The translations under genes and the position numbers were made by a program. A DNA stretch of 64,000 bases from Meghimatium bilineatum (lineage: Eukaryota; Mollusca; Gastropoda; Stylommatophora; Philomycidae): the NCBI GenBank assembly GCA_034231615.1, contig CM067312.1, positions 9,088,696 to 9,152,695 on the forward strand, written 5' to 3'. The notes beneath the pieces were generated by a model. That model saw only the letters and a program-made list of their open reading frames with translations, ran no database searches and had not been told where the DNA came from. Of this stretch, positions 55,615 to 64,000 are shown one piece after another; the first letter of the stretch is position 1, and each line of letters opens with the position of its first letter.

Positions 55615-55650
55615 TTAAAAGTTGTGGAGACGGCACTTGATGATGATCGC
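55615..55650 (+). mobile_element. LINE extreme 3' end with GATGAT tail
   Basis: TTGTGGAGACGGCACTTGAT plus GATGAT, a second solo copy of the tail seen at 53.6 kb. Confidence 0.55.
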
Positions 55651-55789
55651 ACTATAGATGTCATGCAGCAAATGTGTACACAACGTCAATCCGCATTAAG
55701 TTCTGCGGTACAAAACCCTGCAGGAATTTAAGAAAGAGTGCAGAGCTTTCGTTCAGATTCTCAAACTCCCTTTGTTGGTATTTGATTGA

Positions 55790-56465
55790 ACCAACAGTAA
55801 TTTCTTGTATACACAATTGCCAGTAACACATCAGACCGACCGGCAAGCAACAGTAATTTCTTGTATACACAATTGCCAGTAACACATCAGACCGACCGGC
55901 AAGCAACAGTAATTTCTTGTATACACAATTGCCAGTAACACATCAGACCGACCGGCAAGCAACAGTAATTTCTTGTATACACAATTGCCAGTAACACATC
56001 AGACCGACCGGCAAGCAACAGTAATTTCTTGTATACACAATTGCCAGTAACACATCAGACCGACCGGCAAGCAACAGTAATTTCTTGTATACACAATTGC
56101 CAGTAACACATCAGACCGACCGGCAAGCAACAGTAATTTCTTGTATACACAATTGCCAGTAACACATCAGACCGACCGGCAAGCAACAGTAATTTCTTGT
56201 ATACACAATTGCCAGTAACACATCAGACCGACTAGCAAGCAACAGTAATTTCTTGTATACACAATTGCCAGTAACACATCAGACCGACTAGCAAGCAACA
56301 GTAATTTCTTGTATACACAATTGCCAGTAACACATCAGACCGACTAGCAAGCAACAGTAATTTCTTGTATACACAATTGCCAGTAACACATCAGACCGAC
56401 TAGCAAGCAACAGTAATTTCTTGTATACACAATTGCCAGTAACACACCAGACCGACCGGCAAGCA
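55790..56465. repeat. 56-bp minisatellite, 12 copies, nearly identical
   Basis: AGCAACAGTAATTTCTTGTA followed by TACACAATTGCCAGTAACAC. Two forms, ACCGGC and ACTAGC, lie in blocks, as expected from recent unequal exchange. Confidence 0.95.
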
Positions 56466-56664
56466 ACATTAAACTCCTAGTAGATGACACATGCATGCAT
56501 ACATTTATAAGGAGTTCTTCATGTGGAAGTCGTACCAGCACTTCATCTATGCAATTATTGTATTACCCCTGTGAGTAGGGCGCTTCTCAAATCATTGTAC
56601 AGTGCTTACATTTAGAGCAGTCTGTGAATACAATAGACTAGATCACCGGATAAACCTTCCCCTT

Positions 56665-57065
56665 GCACAAACGTATGGTTGTTTGCTGATCCAGCGGTTC
56701 ATGGGTCCTTGCACAAACTTATGGTTGGTTGCTGATACAGCGGTTCATGGGTCCTTGCACAAACGTATGGTTGGTTGCTGATCCAGCGGTTCATGGGTCC
56801 TTGCACAAACGTATGGTTGGTTGCTGATACAGCGGTTCATGGGTCCTTGCACAAACGTATGGTTGGTTGCTGATCCAGCGGTTCATGGGTCCTTGCACAA
56901 ACTTATGGTTGGTTGCTGATCCAGCGGTTCATGGGTCCTTGCATAAACGTATGGTTGGTTGCTGATATTGCGGTTCATGGTCTCATGCCCTTTGACCTAA
57001 AAACATTGTTTGATATATGCATGTGTTTGTGAGCTGCTGTTGTTTTTTTCCTTATAAGGTGTTCC
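56665..57065 (+). repeat. 46-bp array grown inside a dispersed repeat
   Basis: Seven units of TCCTTGCACAAACGTATGGT plus TGGTTGCTGATCCAGCGGTT and CATGGG, followed by GATATATGCATGTGTTTGTG. The unit end and the tail match the single-copy repeat at 10655-10800. Confidence 0.8.
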
Positions 57066-57189
57066 ATTTAATGGTCATATTTATCTAAGCACTTTCCTGA
57101 CGTCATCCAGCGCTGGACATTCAAAACAGTTTTATAGTGACGAGTGCACAGCCGGCATCCTGGTGTGTGTTGCAAAAATGCATATACGA

Positions 57190-57715
57190 GTTCTCATCAT
57201 CATCATGTAGCATATCTTGAACAGAATGTAGCAATCATCACAGCTTTTCAAATCTTCTGTCGATCTTGAATCTGTCTTCTTGATTCTGTCATGCTGAGGT
57301 AGTATTTTTTATGTCTTTCGTCCATATTCTTCTTGGTCTGCCTCTTGTTTGTCCACCTGGCATCATCCCCTCTATTATGGTCTTCTCTAGGCTGTCAAGG
57401 CGTTAGATATGACAAAAATATTGTAGTTTTCTGGAAATAACCATGCTGTTTAGCCAGTTTTCTTTTACATTCATTTCTCTCAGGATGGTTACATCTTTTT
57501 TGGACCATGGTATTCTAATGATTTTTCTGTAGAATTTTGTTTCAAATGCTGCTATTTTCCCCCGCTTTGTTGGTGATTGTTCAGAATTCACACAATATAT
57601 TGCCACTGGGAATATGAAAGTTCTTAGGAATGTTAGTTTTGTTGTTTTGCAGCAGCTTAGCCATATATTTTTCATTTGTAATAGCTTCTTTGACGTGATA
57701 TCCAACCTCCTTCTG
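57190..57715 (-). mobile_element. LINE C-terminal and 3'-end remnant
   Basis: The - strand encodes KLTFLRTFIFPVAIYCVNSE, FETKFYRKIIRIPWSKKDV and REMNVKENWL. Further 3', IIEGMMPGGQTRGRPRRIWT-like residues lead to GATGATGATGA. Confidence 0.75.
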
Positions 57716-58440
57716 ACTTCTTGATAGCAATCACTACTGTTACTGTTGATAAGAGTGTCGAATCATAAGAGTTCTATTGCTCATAATTTCTGGGATTGAA
57801 ACAGAAAGAAACATAAGATTAATAAACACTCAAAATAACTCCACAGAAATAATACAATCTAAAAACGAAGAGAAAAGTTTGCATATCGATGCTTCTCATC
57901 GACATGTTTGCGTCAATTTCTATGAATGAATGCATGATTTACGGTTATTGTAGGCAATTTGAGAACAGATTTACGGTTCTTGTGATTTGAAAACAGATTT
58001 ACGGTTCTTGTAGGAAATTTGATAACAAGACGACAATTTGACGCAACGTTCCGCTACATATTATTTTTCAAACTTTTGAGAATGCAGAAAGACTGGAAAA
58101 TATACGCATACAAGACATAATATGATTTAAGATTTAAGATTTTGAGAATACTGGAAATAAGAAATATTGAAATTGAATAACTTGGGTCTGCTAGTAGTTG
58201 TATTACTAGAAATGAAATGTGGAATAAATATGATAATTCTAGCATGATTTTCTCGATCATTTGGAAGATCATAAGATTTTCTATTGATTATGAACGACGT
58301 CATTGCACTCCGGGAAAACTCATATATTCTAAATGCCTTGTAAGTTACAAATGATAATGCTTGCTGGGGGCTTTCCTTGATGCTATGATTAAATACGCCT
58401 CCTTATTTGTCTATGGGGGTTGGTGAATGAGAGATATATT
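57716..58440. other. No gene seen apart from a short array
   Basis: AT-rich unique DNA around the three-unit repeat at 57945-58030. Confidence 0.5.
57945..58030. repeat. Short ~32-bp array, 3 copies
   Basis: GATTTACGGTTCTTGTAGGA variants. Confidence 0.7.
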
Positions 58441-58444
58441 TAAC

Positions 58445-58765
58445 GGGGTCAGAAAGAAGAGTAAAGAATAGCAATATCGTGTCCTTCTATGCATATCGTA
58501 AGATATGAGTAAGGAAGTTTTGGGGGTGAGGTTGTCAGTACCATCCCGTAGACGGCCAAAGTGTGGTCAGTACCATCCCATAGACAGCCAAAGTGTGGTC
58601 AGTATCATCCCATAGACAGCCAATGTGATTCATAAACTATGCTGAAACCTGATATGTCGAACCAAAAATTGGGCATATGTCACAGTCCAAATATGACAAA
58701 TCGCATTCCGTTCTCGGGACTACATCCTGCTAATCTTCAGGAGTTTGAGAATTCATGTTTTCCCC
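58445..58765 (+). mobile_element. SINE family B copy with internal 32-bp triplication
   Basis: The 5' module starts GGGGTCAGAAAGAAGAGTAA. At 58548-58625 the segment TCAGTACCATCCCATAGACA is repeated three times. It ends CTGCTAATCTTCAGGAGTTT. Confidence 0.75.
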
Positions 58766-58884
58766 TCTGGCACGACAACACGCAGCCGCTGGAGTTAGAG
58801 AAAGTGATCTGTCGCTAGCGCTTTCAGTTGCCTTGGCATTGGGTACTTATGACATGTGATGTTTTAATATGATTAATTTCTACT

Positions 58885-59160
58885 TCTTCTTCTTCTGCAT
58901 TCGTTCTCAAACTCCTGCAGGTTAGCATGATCTGGTCTGAGAATTGAATCCGTAGTGTCACAGTGTACAGATTTGCTGCGATGTCTGTCTGCGCCTTGTA
59001 GCTTGATACATCCGACTTCAACATGATACTAGGTCATTTTGACCCTATTTGGGATGAGATAGCCACTCGACCTCATAACCTCCTTAGTTGAGTTTTACGA
59101 CATGCATTGCAGATAAACAATGTACCTATTATTTGCTCCCTTTTCGTGCCCTGATAACAC
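58885..59160 (-). mobile_element. SINE family B copy, inverted relative to 58.4 kb
   Basis: TTCTTCTTCTGCATTCGTTC through TTTGCTCCCTTTTCGTGCCC on the + strand. Together with 58445-58765 it forms an inverted pair about 120 bp apart. Confidence 0.75.
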
Positions 59161-59689
59161 ACAAAATAGTTCAATTGTATATTTAAAAAAATATAAAAAT
59201 AGATATTGAGCTTCACGTACAATCTCTTATCTCCCTTTATCAGATTCCTAAATGTGGTGAAGGCGCTGCATCTCAGGAACCAATGTGGCACAATGATTAG
59301 AGCATTGCCTCCTTAGTCACTTCATTCAGGGAATAATACCCAGTTGTGCAGAAATATTTTCGACCACAACCGTTCTCTGATCGACTAAGACTATTGAAAA
59401 TAATATCATAACTCATGTGGACAAATAAGGCCAATAAAATATTGACCACATTGTTTATAGTACATTGCTGGTTACAGGAAAATATTTCAGCGTCACAGTA
59501 TGCCCTTTTCCAGCCAAATGGTACCCAAAAAAATGACTAATATTCTTTGGTACTGTCCCAAAATATCCCAAAATATCCCACAAGTCCCAAAATGTCCATT
59601 AGTAGTACTCTAGTCTGTGACGTGTCCTTTATAGAACGTTGTCCTCACTGCCACTGCGTAAGGCTCTCGGTTTAGTGCACGCTGTCCAG
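59161..59689. other. Unassigned; possible tRNA-SINE head
   Basis: GTGGCACAATGATTAGAGCA near 59285 resembles an A-box-containing SINE head. CCCAAAATATCCCAAAATAT near 59560 is a short repeat. Confidence 0.35.
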
Positions 59690-60880
59690 TTCAGAAGGTC
59701 TTCCACATCCTATGTCTATTGTAGTCTTGTTCTCTTCTACTGTATTCTGAAACTTTTCCCTCCATGATTAATCTTACTTAGTCATTGTGTCTTTTTATAT
59801 GTCCGAAACATGCCACTTTACGTTTTTTTGATAGTTTTTAGAACCATTCTTTTTCTATGTTCATATCTTTGCGGACATTTGCGTTTGTTCGGTTTCCTGT
59901 CCATGTTATTCTTAGGACCGTTCTATAACATTTCATTTCAAATACCGATACTTTCTTTTCCCTGCGAATGTCACATTGCCCACACATCACAACCATGTTT
60001 TGTCAAAGGAAAAAATATAGATCTTAATATTTGTAACATTATTTTTGTGTGCCTGTTCCTTGCCATAGATTTTTCATCTGGGATGTTTTTTTTTCCTGAA
60101 GGGTCAATGCTAATCTCTTTCTGATCTCTGCTGAGCAATATCCTGCGGTGTTGAACCGGATATGTTCAAGTTTCTGACGTTTCCTAGCTGTTTTTTTTGT
60201 CAATTACTATTGTAGGTGTGAGTTCATCTGCTTATATGTATTTTTTTGGGTACACTGAGGTCCAGATTTTGTGCCTCGCTATGTTGTTTAACGGATGTAA
60301 TCATGTGTTCTAAACATGTGATGTTAGGGTGGTGTCCTCTGCATACCTAATTTCTGGAATCTTATGTCCTCCAATATTAAGGGGTTGAAACTTCTCATAA
60401 TATGAGCCTTTTCCTACATTTCGCATAATGTTTTCTGCGTATATGTTGAACAGGTGCGGTTAGAGAATGCATCCCTGTCTGATTCCTTTTTTGGAATCAA
60501 ATCAATCATATTTCTTCCTCGAGGCGGAGAAGAAGCCTGTTGCTCTTCTACTCTAGCTGTGGTAGTATATCTCAGAACCCTCTAGTTAAGGTCGTAGGTG
60601 AGGGGTTAGAGAATGCATCCCTGTCTGACTCCTTTTTTGAGACCTCAAATCAGTCAGATATTTCTTCCTCGATGCGTTGCTTTTGTACTCTAGTGTGATA
60701 GTATATCTCAGAAGCCTCTAGTTAAGGTCGTAGGTGGGGGGTTAGAGAATGCATCCCTGTCTGACTCCTTTTTTGGGACCTCAAATCAGGCAGATATTTC
60801 TTCCTCGATGCGTTGCTTTTGTACTCTAGTTGTGATAGTATATCTCAGAAGCCTCTAGTTAGAGTAGAAGGTATGCCGAG
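59690..60880 (-). mobile_element. Decayed LINE reverse transcriptase
   Basis: The - strand has GIRQGCIL-stop-PHLFNIYAE, GGHKIPEIRYAEDTTL (active site, D to E) and a further C-terminal region. Its 5' side consists of a three-fold duplication of the RT box (60455-60870). Confidence 0.75.
60455..60870. repeat. 136-146-bp triplication of an RT box
   Basis: GGTTAGAGAATGCATCCCTG recurs at about 60460, 60606 and 60742, each followed by TCTGAYTCCTTTTTT and TATTTCTTCCTCGATGCG-like text. Each unit carries the RQGCIL codons of the RT. Confidence 0.8.
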
Positions 60881-61384
60881 GTGGATCCGCTAATACACAG
60901 AGATCTCAATGTGTTCCTGCAGTGAAATGAATGAGGTTCTTGTATGAGGTACTTGTCTGCGATGAGTACTTGCGTCTAAAATTCAGGTCATATCCATTCC
61001 TTGATGTTGGCAATTCAAGACTGTCACAGATTCTTGCACACTCTACAGTTCCCTACAAGATTCTCTTAAAAGGGGGGGGGGAGGTGACAGAGATAAGTAA
61101 GGAGTGTTGCAGCAACATACAAAATACACTATCGACATCAACAGAAACGAGCGAAGTTTCGACTAAATAGTTTTCATCATGACAAAAATAATAAACAAGA
61201 AATGAATAATACAAACAGAATCATAGCGTACAAAGAGAGTCTTAAACAACAATAACACTAGTGATACTGTAATATAATGTCATCACTTATTACTAATATA
61301 AATAATAAATAACAAATATAGAAAATAAGTGACGTGCCCGAACCATAACAGATTTGATCGTTTACCTGACACAAGTTCATCATC
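60881..61384. other. No gene seen
   Basis: Unique AT-rich sequence with a G-run near 61073. Confidence 0.5.
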
Positions 61385-61620
61385 AGGTGCCTCCTCCAAC
61401 TGCAATTTAGCTGCAAAGGGTCTCTAGCATCTTCAGTTTCCTGTCTTGGTGGTCCATTCTGCTAGACTGTTTCCTATCCATCTCATGATGTTTGCCCCCC
61501 CCCTCTTTTATTTCTGTCTACCTCTTGCTCGCCACTTCGCGAGTCTACCTTCAAGTAGGGTCTTCATCAAGGTGTCATTTATTAATGTCTATTAGAAATC
61601 TGTCAAGGTGGTATAAATAT
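61385..61620 (-). mobile_element. LINE 3'-end remnant
   Basis: The - strand reads TLMKTLLEGRL then RARGRQK, with a GATGATGA end near 61380. It contains stops. Confidence 0.6.
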
Positions 61621-61745
61621 CACACAAGGCTTTGTTACAGGAATCGATACCAGAATTGAATGTAATGGGAGAGAATATGTGCCCAAGGGAGGTAACATCA
61701 ATGACTAGGAATCACACATAAGTAGAAATTATGAAATAGTGAATG

Positions 61746-61748
<3 letters not shown>

Positions 61749-61790
<42 letters not shown>
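61749..61790. repeat. (GA)n microsatellite
   Basis: About 20 GA units. Confidence 0.95.
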
Positions 61791-61791
<1 letters not shown>

Positions 61792-61804
61792 GAGTTGGTG
61801 ATGA

Positions 61805-62030
61805 GTTTAACTTAAATGCATGTTGTAAAAAGCGACTAAGGAGGTTATGGGGTGGAGTTGGCTGTGTCATCAATATAAGGGTAAAAGTGTGACAAAACAC
61901 GTCATGTTGAAATAGGATGTGTCAAGACGGAAGGTTTAGATATTGCAACGCTGTAAACCATGACACACATTCCGTTATTCTGACTACATTCTGCTAATCT
62001 GCAGGAGTTTGAGAACCCACACAGGAGAAT
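61805..62030 (+). mobile_element. SINE family B copy, 5' end missing
   Basis: ATGCATGTTGTAAAAAGCGA through CTGCTAATCTGCAGGAGTTT and an A-rich end. Confidence 0.75.
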
Positions 62031-62104
62031 AAGAAACTCCGAAGACGTATGTACTCGGTAGAACTGAATGTGGTATGTCATTTTTTTTTTTTACAGATTA
62101 GTTA

Positions 62105-62290
62105 CGATGTTTGCGGCTTCCGGCCAAACACATCCGACTTTAGCATGACTTCTGGGTCCCTATGATCCTGTACGGGCTGGGGCAGCCAATTCCACACGAA
62201 AACCTTTTCTTTGTCGCCTCTTACGATATTTGTGAAAGGTAAACAATGTTGCTACTCTTTGCTCCCCATTTGGGCCCCGGTAACACAAAG
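62105..62290 (-). mobile_element. SINE family B copy, 3' end missing
   Basis: On the + strand TTTGCGGCTTCCGGCCAAAC through TTTGCTCCCCATTTGGGCCC. Inverted relative to the copy at 61.8 kb. Confidence 0.7.
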
Positions 62291-62389
62291 ACGGGCACAG
62301 AACCTAGAGTGCTTACATAAGCAGTGTTGGGAACAAGAAAAAAAAACCAAAATAATTCCCCAAATACTCACCCCTCCCTCCCCCAAACA

Positions 62390-63292
62390 AAAGCAATAAA
62401 ATATAAAATAATATAAACAAAAACAATAAAATATAAAATAATATAAACAAAAACAATAAAATATAAAATAATATAAATAAAAACAATAAAATATAAAATA
62501 ATATAAACAAAAACAATAAAATATAAAATAATATAAACAAAAACAATAACATATAAAATAATATAAACAAAAACAATAAAATATGAAATAATATATACAA
62601 AAACAATAAAATATAAAATAATACAAACAAAAACAATAAAACATCCCACTGAAGACGGATGTGTTGAGCCATTGGCGCAAATAAAACGGCGACACAACGC
62701 ATTTCCATTCTCTGGACTACATCCTGCTGGAAATCTAGTAGAACCATTGTCCTACTACAAGAGAGATCCTGTGGGAGTTTGAAAATGAACGCTGAAGAAG
62801 AAGAAGAAACAATAAAATATAAAATAATATAAACAAAAACAATAAAATATAAAATAATATAAACAAAAACAATAAAATATAAAATAATATAAACAAAAAC
62901 AATAAAATATAAAATAATATAAACAAAAACAATAAAATATAAAATAATATAAACAAAAACAATAAAATATAAAATAATATAAACAAAAACAATAAAATAT
63001 AAAATAATATAAACAAAAACAATAAAATATAAAGTAATATAAACAAAAACAATAAAATATAAAATAATATAAACAAAAACAATAAAATATAAAATAATAT
63101 AAACAAAAACAATAAAATATAAAATAATATAAACAAAAACAATAAAATATAAAATAATATAAACAAAAACAATAAAATATATAATAATATAAACAAAAAC
63201 AATAAAATATAAAATAATATAAACAAAAACAATAAAATATAAAATAATATAAACAAAAACAATAAAATATAAAATAATATAAACAAAAAGAC
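62390..63292. repeat. 30-bp AT-rich minisatellite, about 24 copies
   Basis: AATATAAACAAAAACAATAA and AATATAAAAT. Split by the SINE at 62642-62806. Confidence 0.95.
62642..62806 (+). mobile_element. SINE family A copy inside a 30-bp AT-rich array
   Basis: It runs from CATCCCACTGAAGACGGATG to GCTGAAGAAGAAGAAG. AAACAATAAAA occurs on both sides (62631-62641, 62807-62817), although the array itself contains that word. Little divergence suggests a recent insertion. Confidence 0.85.
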
Positions 63293-63664
63293 TAAATAGT
63301 GTTATATATTGACACCTTATCATAATGAAAAATATGTGCCCCCCCCCCTCGATGTGTTGTCTTTGATCATATTGGACTACGGTTGTAAATGTATAAGAAT
63401 CACGTGACACTTTGATCATATAAAATATGCTAGCAATTGGAACAATAAAAGTGGTAAACCTGTGAACTACAATATCGGTATACAGGTAACTATTGTCAGG
63501 CTGTGTGTTCGATTACATGAAGCTATGAATATATGTAAGATTTATTGTAGATTGTCACAACCTGCGGAATATGTGTCTGATCTAGTGTAAAATGTCACAA
63601 TCTGCAGATAGAATAGAATATGAAATGTAATTCCGTAATCTGTGTGAACAATGAACTAACCAAT
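63293..63664. other. No gene seen
   Basis: Between the AT-rich and polypurine arrays; weak internal similarity around ATGTGTCTGATCTAGTGTAA only. Confidence 0.5.
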
Positions 63665-64000
63665 AGAGAGGAAACCGTATAGAGAAAACAGTAGAGAGAA
63701 AACAGCAGATAGAAATGAATAGAAAGGAAACAGTAGAGATAAAACAATAGATAGGAAACAGTAGAGAGGAAATTGTAGAGAGAAAACAGCAGATAGAAAG
63801 GAATAGAAAGGAAACAGTAGAGATAAAACAATAGGAAACAGTAGAGAGGAAACAGTAGAGAGAAAACAGTAGAGAGGAAACAGTAGAAAAGAAACAATAG
63901 AAAGGAAACAGTAGAGAGGAAACAGTAGAGAGGAAATAGTAGAGAGGAAACAGTAGAAAAGAAACAATAGAAAGGAAACAGTAGAGAGGAAAGCGAGCTA
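63665..64000. repeat. 14-bp polypurine minisatellite, runs off window
   Basis: GAGAGGAAACAGTA and GATAGAAAGGAA units; nearly all purine on the + strand apart from the T and C of CAGTA. Confidence 0.92.

Noticed and set aside
62313-63419. 368-codon ORF on the - strand
   Set aside because: AT-rich 30-bp array read through a SINE copy; low-complexity FILFYILLFL repeats.

Overview
This window reads as nuclear DNA of an invertebrate animal, most likely a lophotrochozoan and plausibly a gastropod mollusc. The evidence is spliced animal genes with GT-AG introns, a eukaryotic tRNA-Glu(CTC) gene, TTAGGG-type repeats, many non-LTR retrotransposon remnants, several SINE families (some tRNA-headed) and roughly 35 tandem-repeat arrays. 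Species assignment is inference; no marker here fixes it. The DNA is AT-rich and gene-poor.

Four protein genes can be supported. (1) The last four exons of a torsin-family AAA+ ATPase lie on the + strand at 1978-11070; its 5' exon(s) are outside the window or unrecognised. (2) and (3) Two intronless ORFs lie head-to-tail on the - strand: TIMM8 (16448-16173) followed 104 nt later by COX19 (16068-15805). Both encode small cysteine-motif proteins of the mitochondrial intermembrane space, and the junction looks like an operon junction. (4) A 258-codon ORF on the - strand (35114-34338) has a PH-like fold split by a Ser/Pro-rich insert. A tRNA-Glu(CTC) gene lies at 38515-38444 (-). A 119-codon ORF near 51.5-51.9 kb is only a weak candidate.

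The largest ORF (21931-18065, -) is an intact endonuclease/reverse transcriptase/RNase H polyprotein of an I-superfamily LINE. The element (18028-22127) has a (GAA)n tail and an 11-bp target-site duplication. At least 20 decayed fragments of other LINEs, mostly 3' ends with a GATGAT-type tail, are scattered on both strands. Two SINE families (A and B) share a 3' module and a (GAA)n tail like that of the intact LINE. There are also tRNA-headed SINEs, a foldback MITE with an 8-bp TSD at 52144-52408, and three copies of a CAGTG-ended, TA-flanked MITE. Two of those copies are split by nested insertions.

The tandem arrays dominate 27-64 kb. Several can be traced to the transposable element in which they arose: one amplifies the FADD catalytic box of a LINE reverse transcriptase (48.2-49.0 kb), one amplifies a conserved LINE C-terminal motif (40.8-41.0 kb), one an endonuclease segment (27.9-28.0 kb), one another RT box (60.5-60.9 kb), one a SINE tail (6.7-7.4 kb). 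Another carries interstitial telomeric repeats (28.7-29.1 kb). In the torsin gene a 48-bp array runs to within about 20 nt of a splice acceptor, and a decayed copy of 73 nt of the Walker B exon lies in the following intron. Most long ORFs on both strands of the repeats are artefacts of unit lengths divisible by three.
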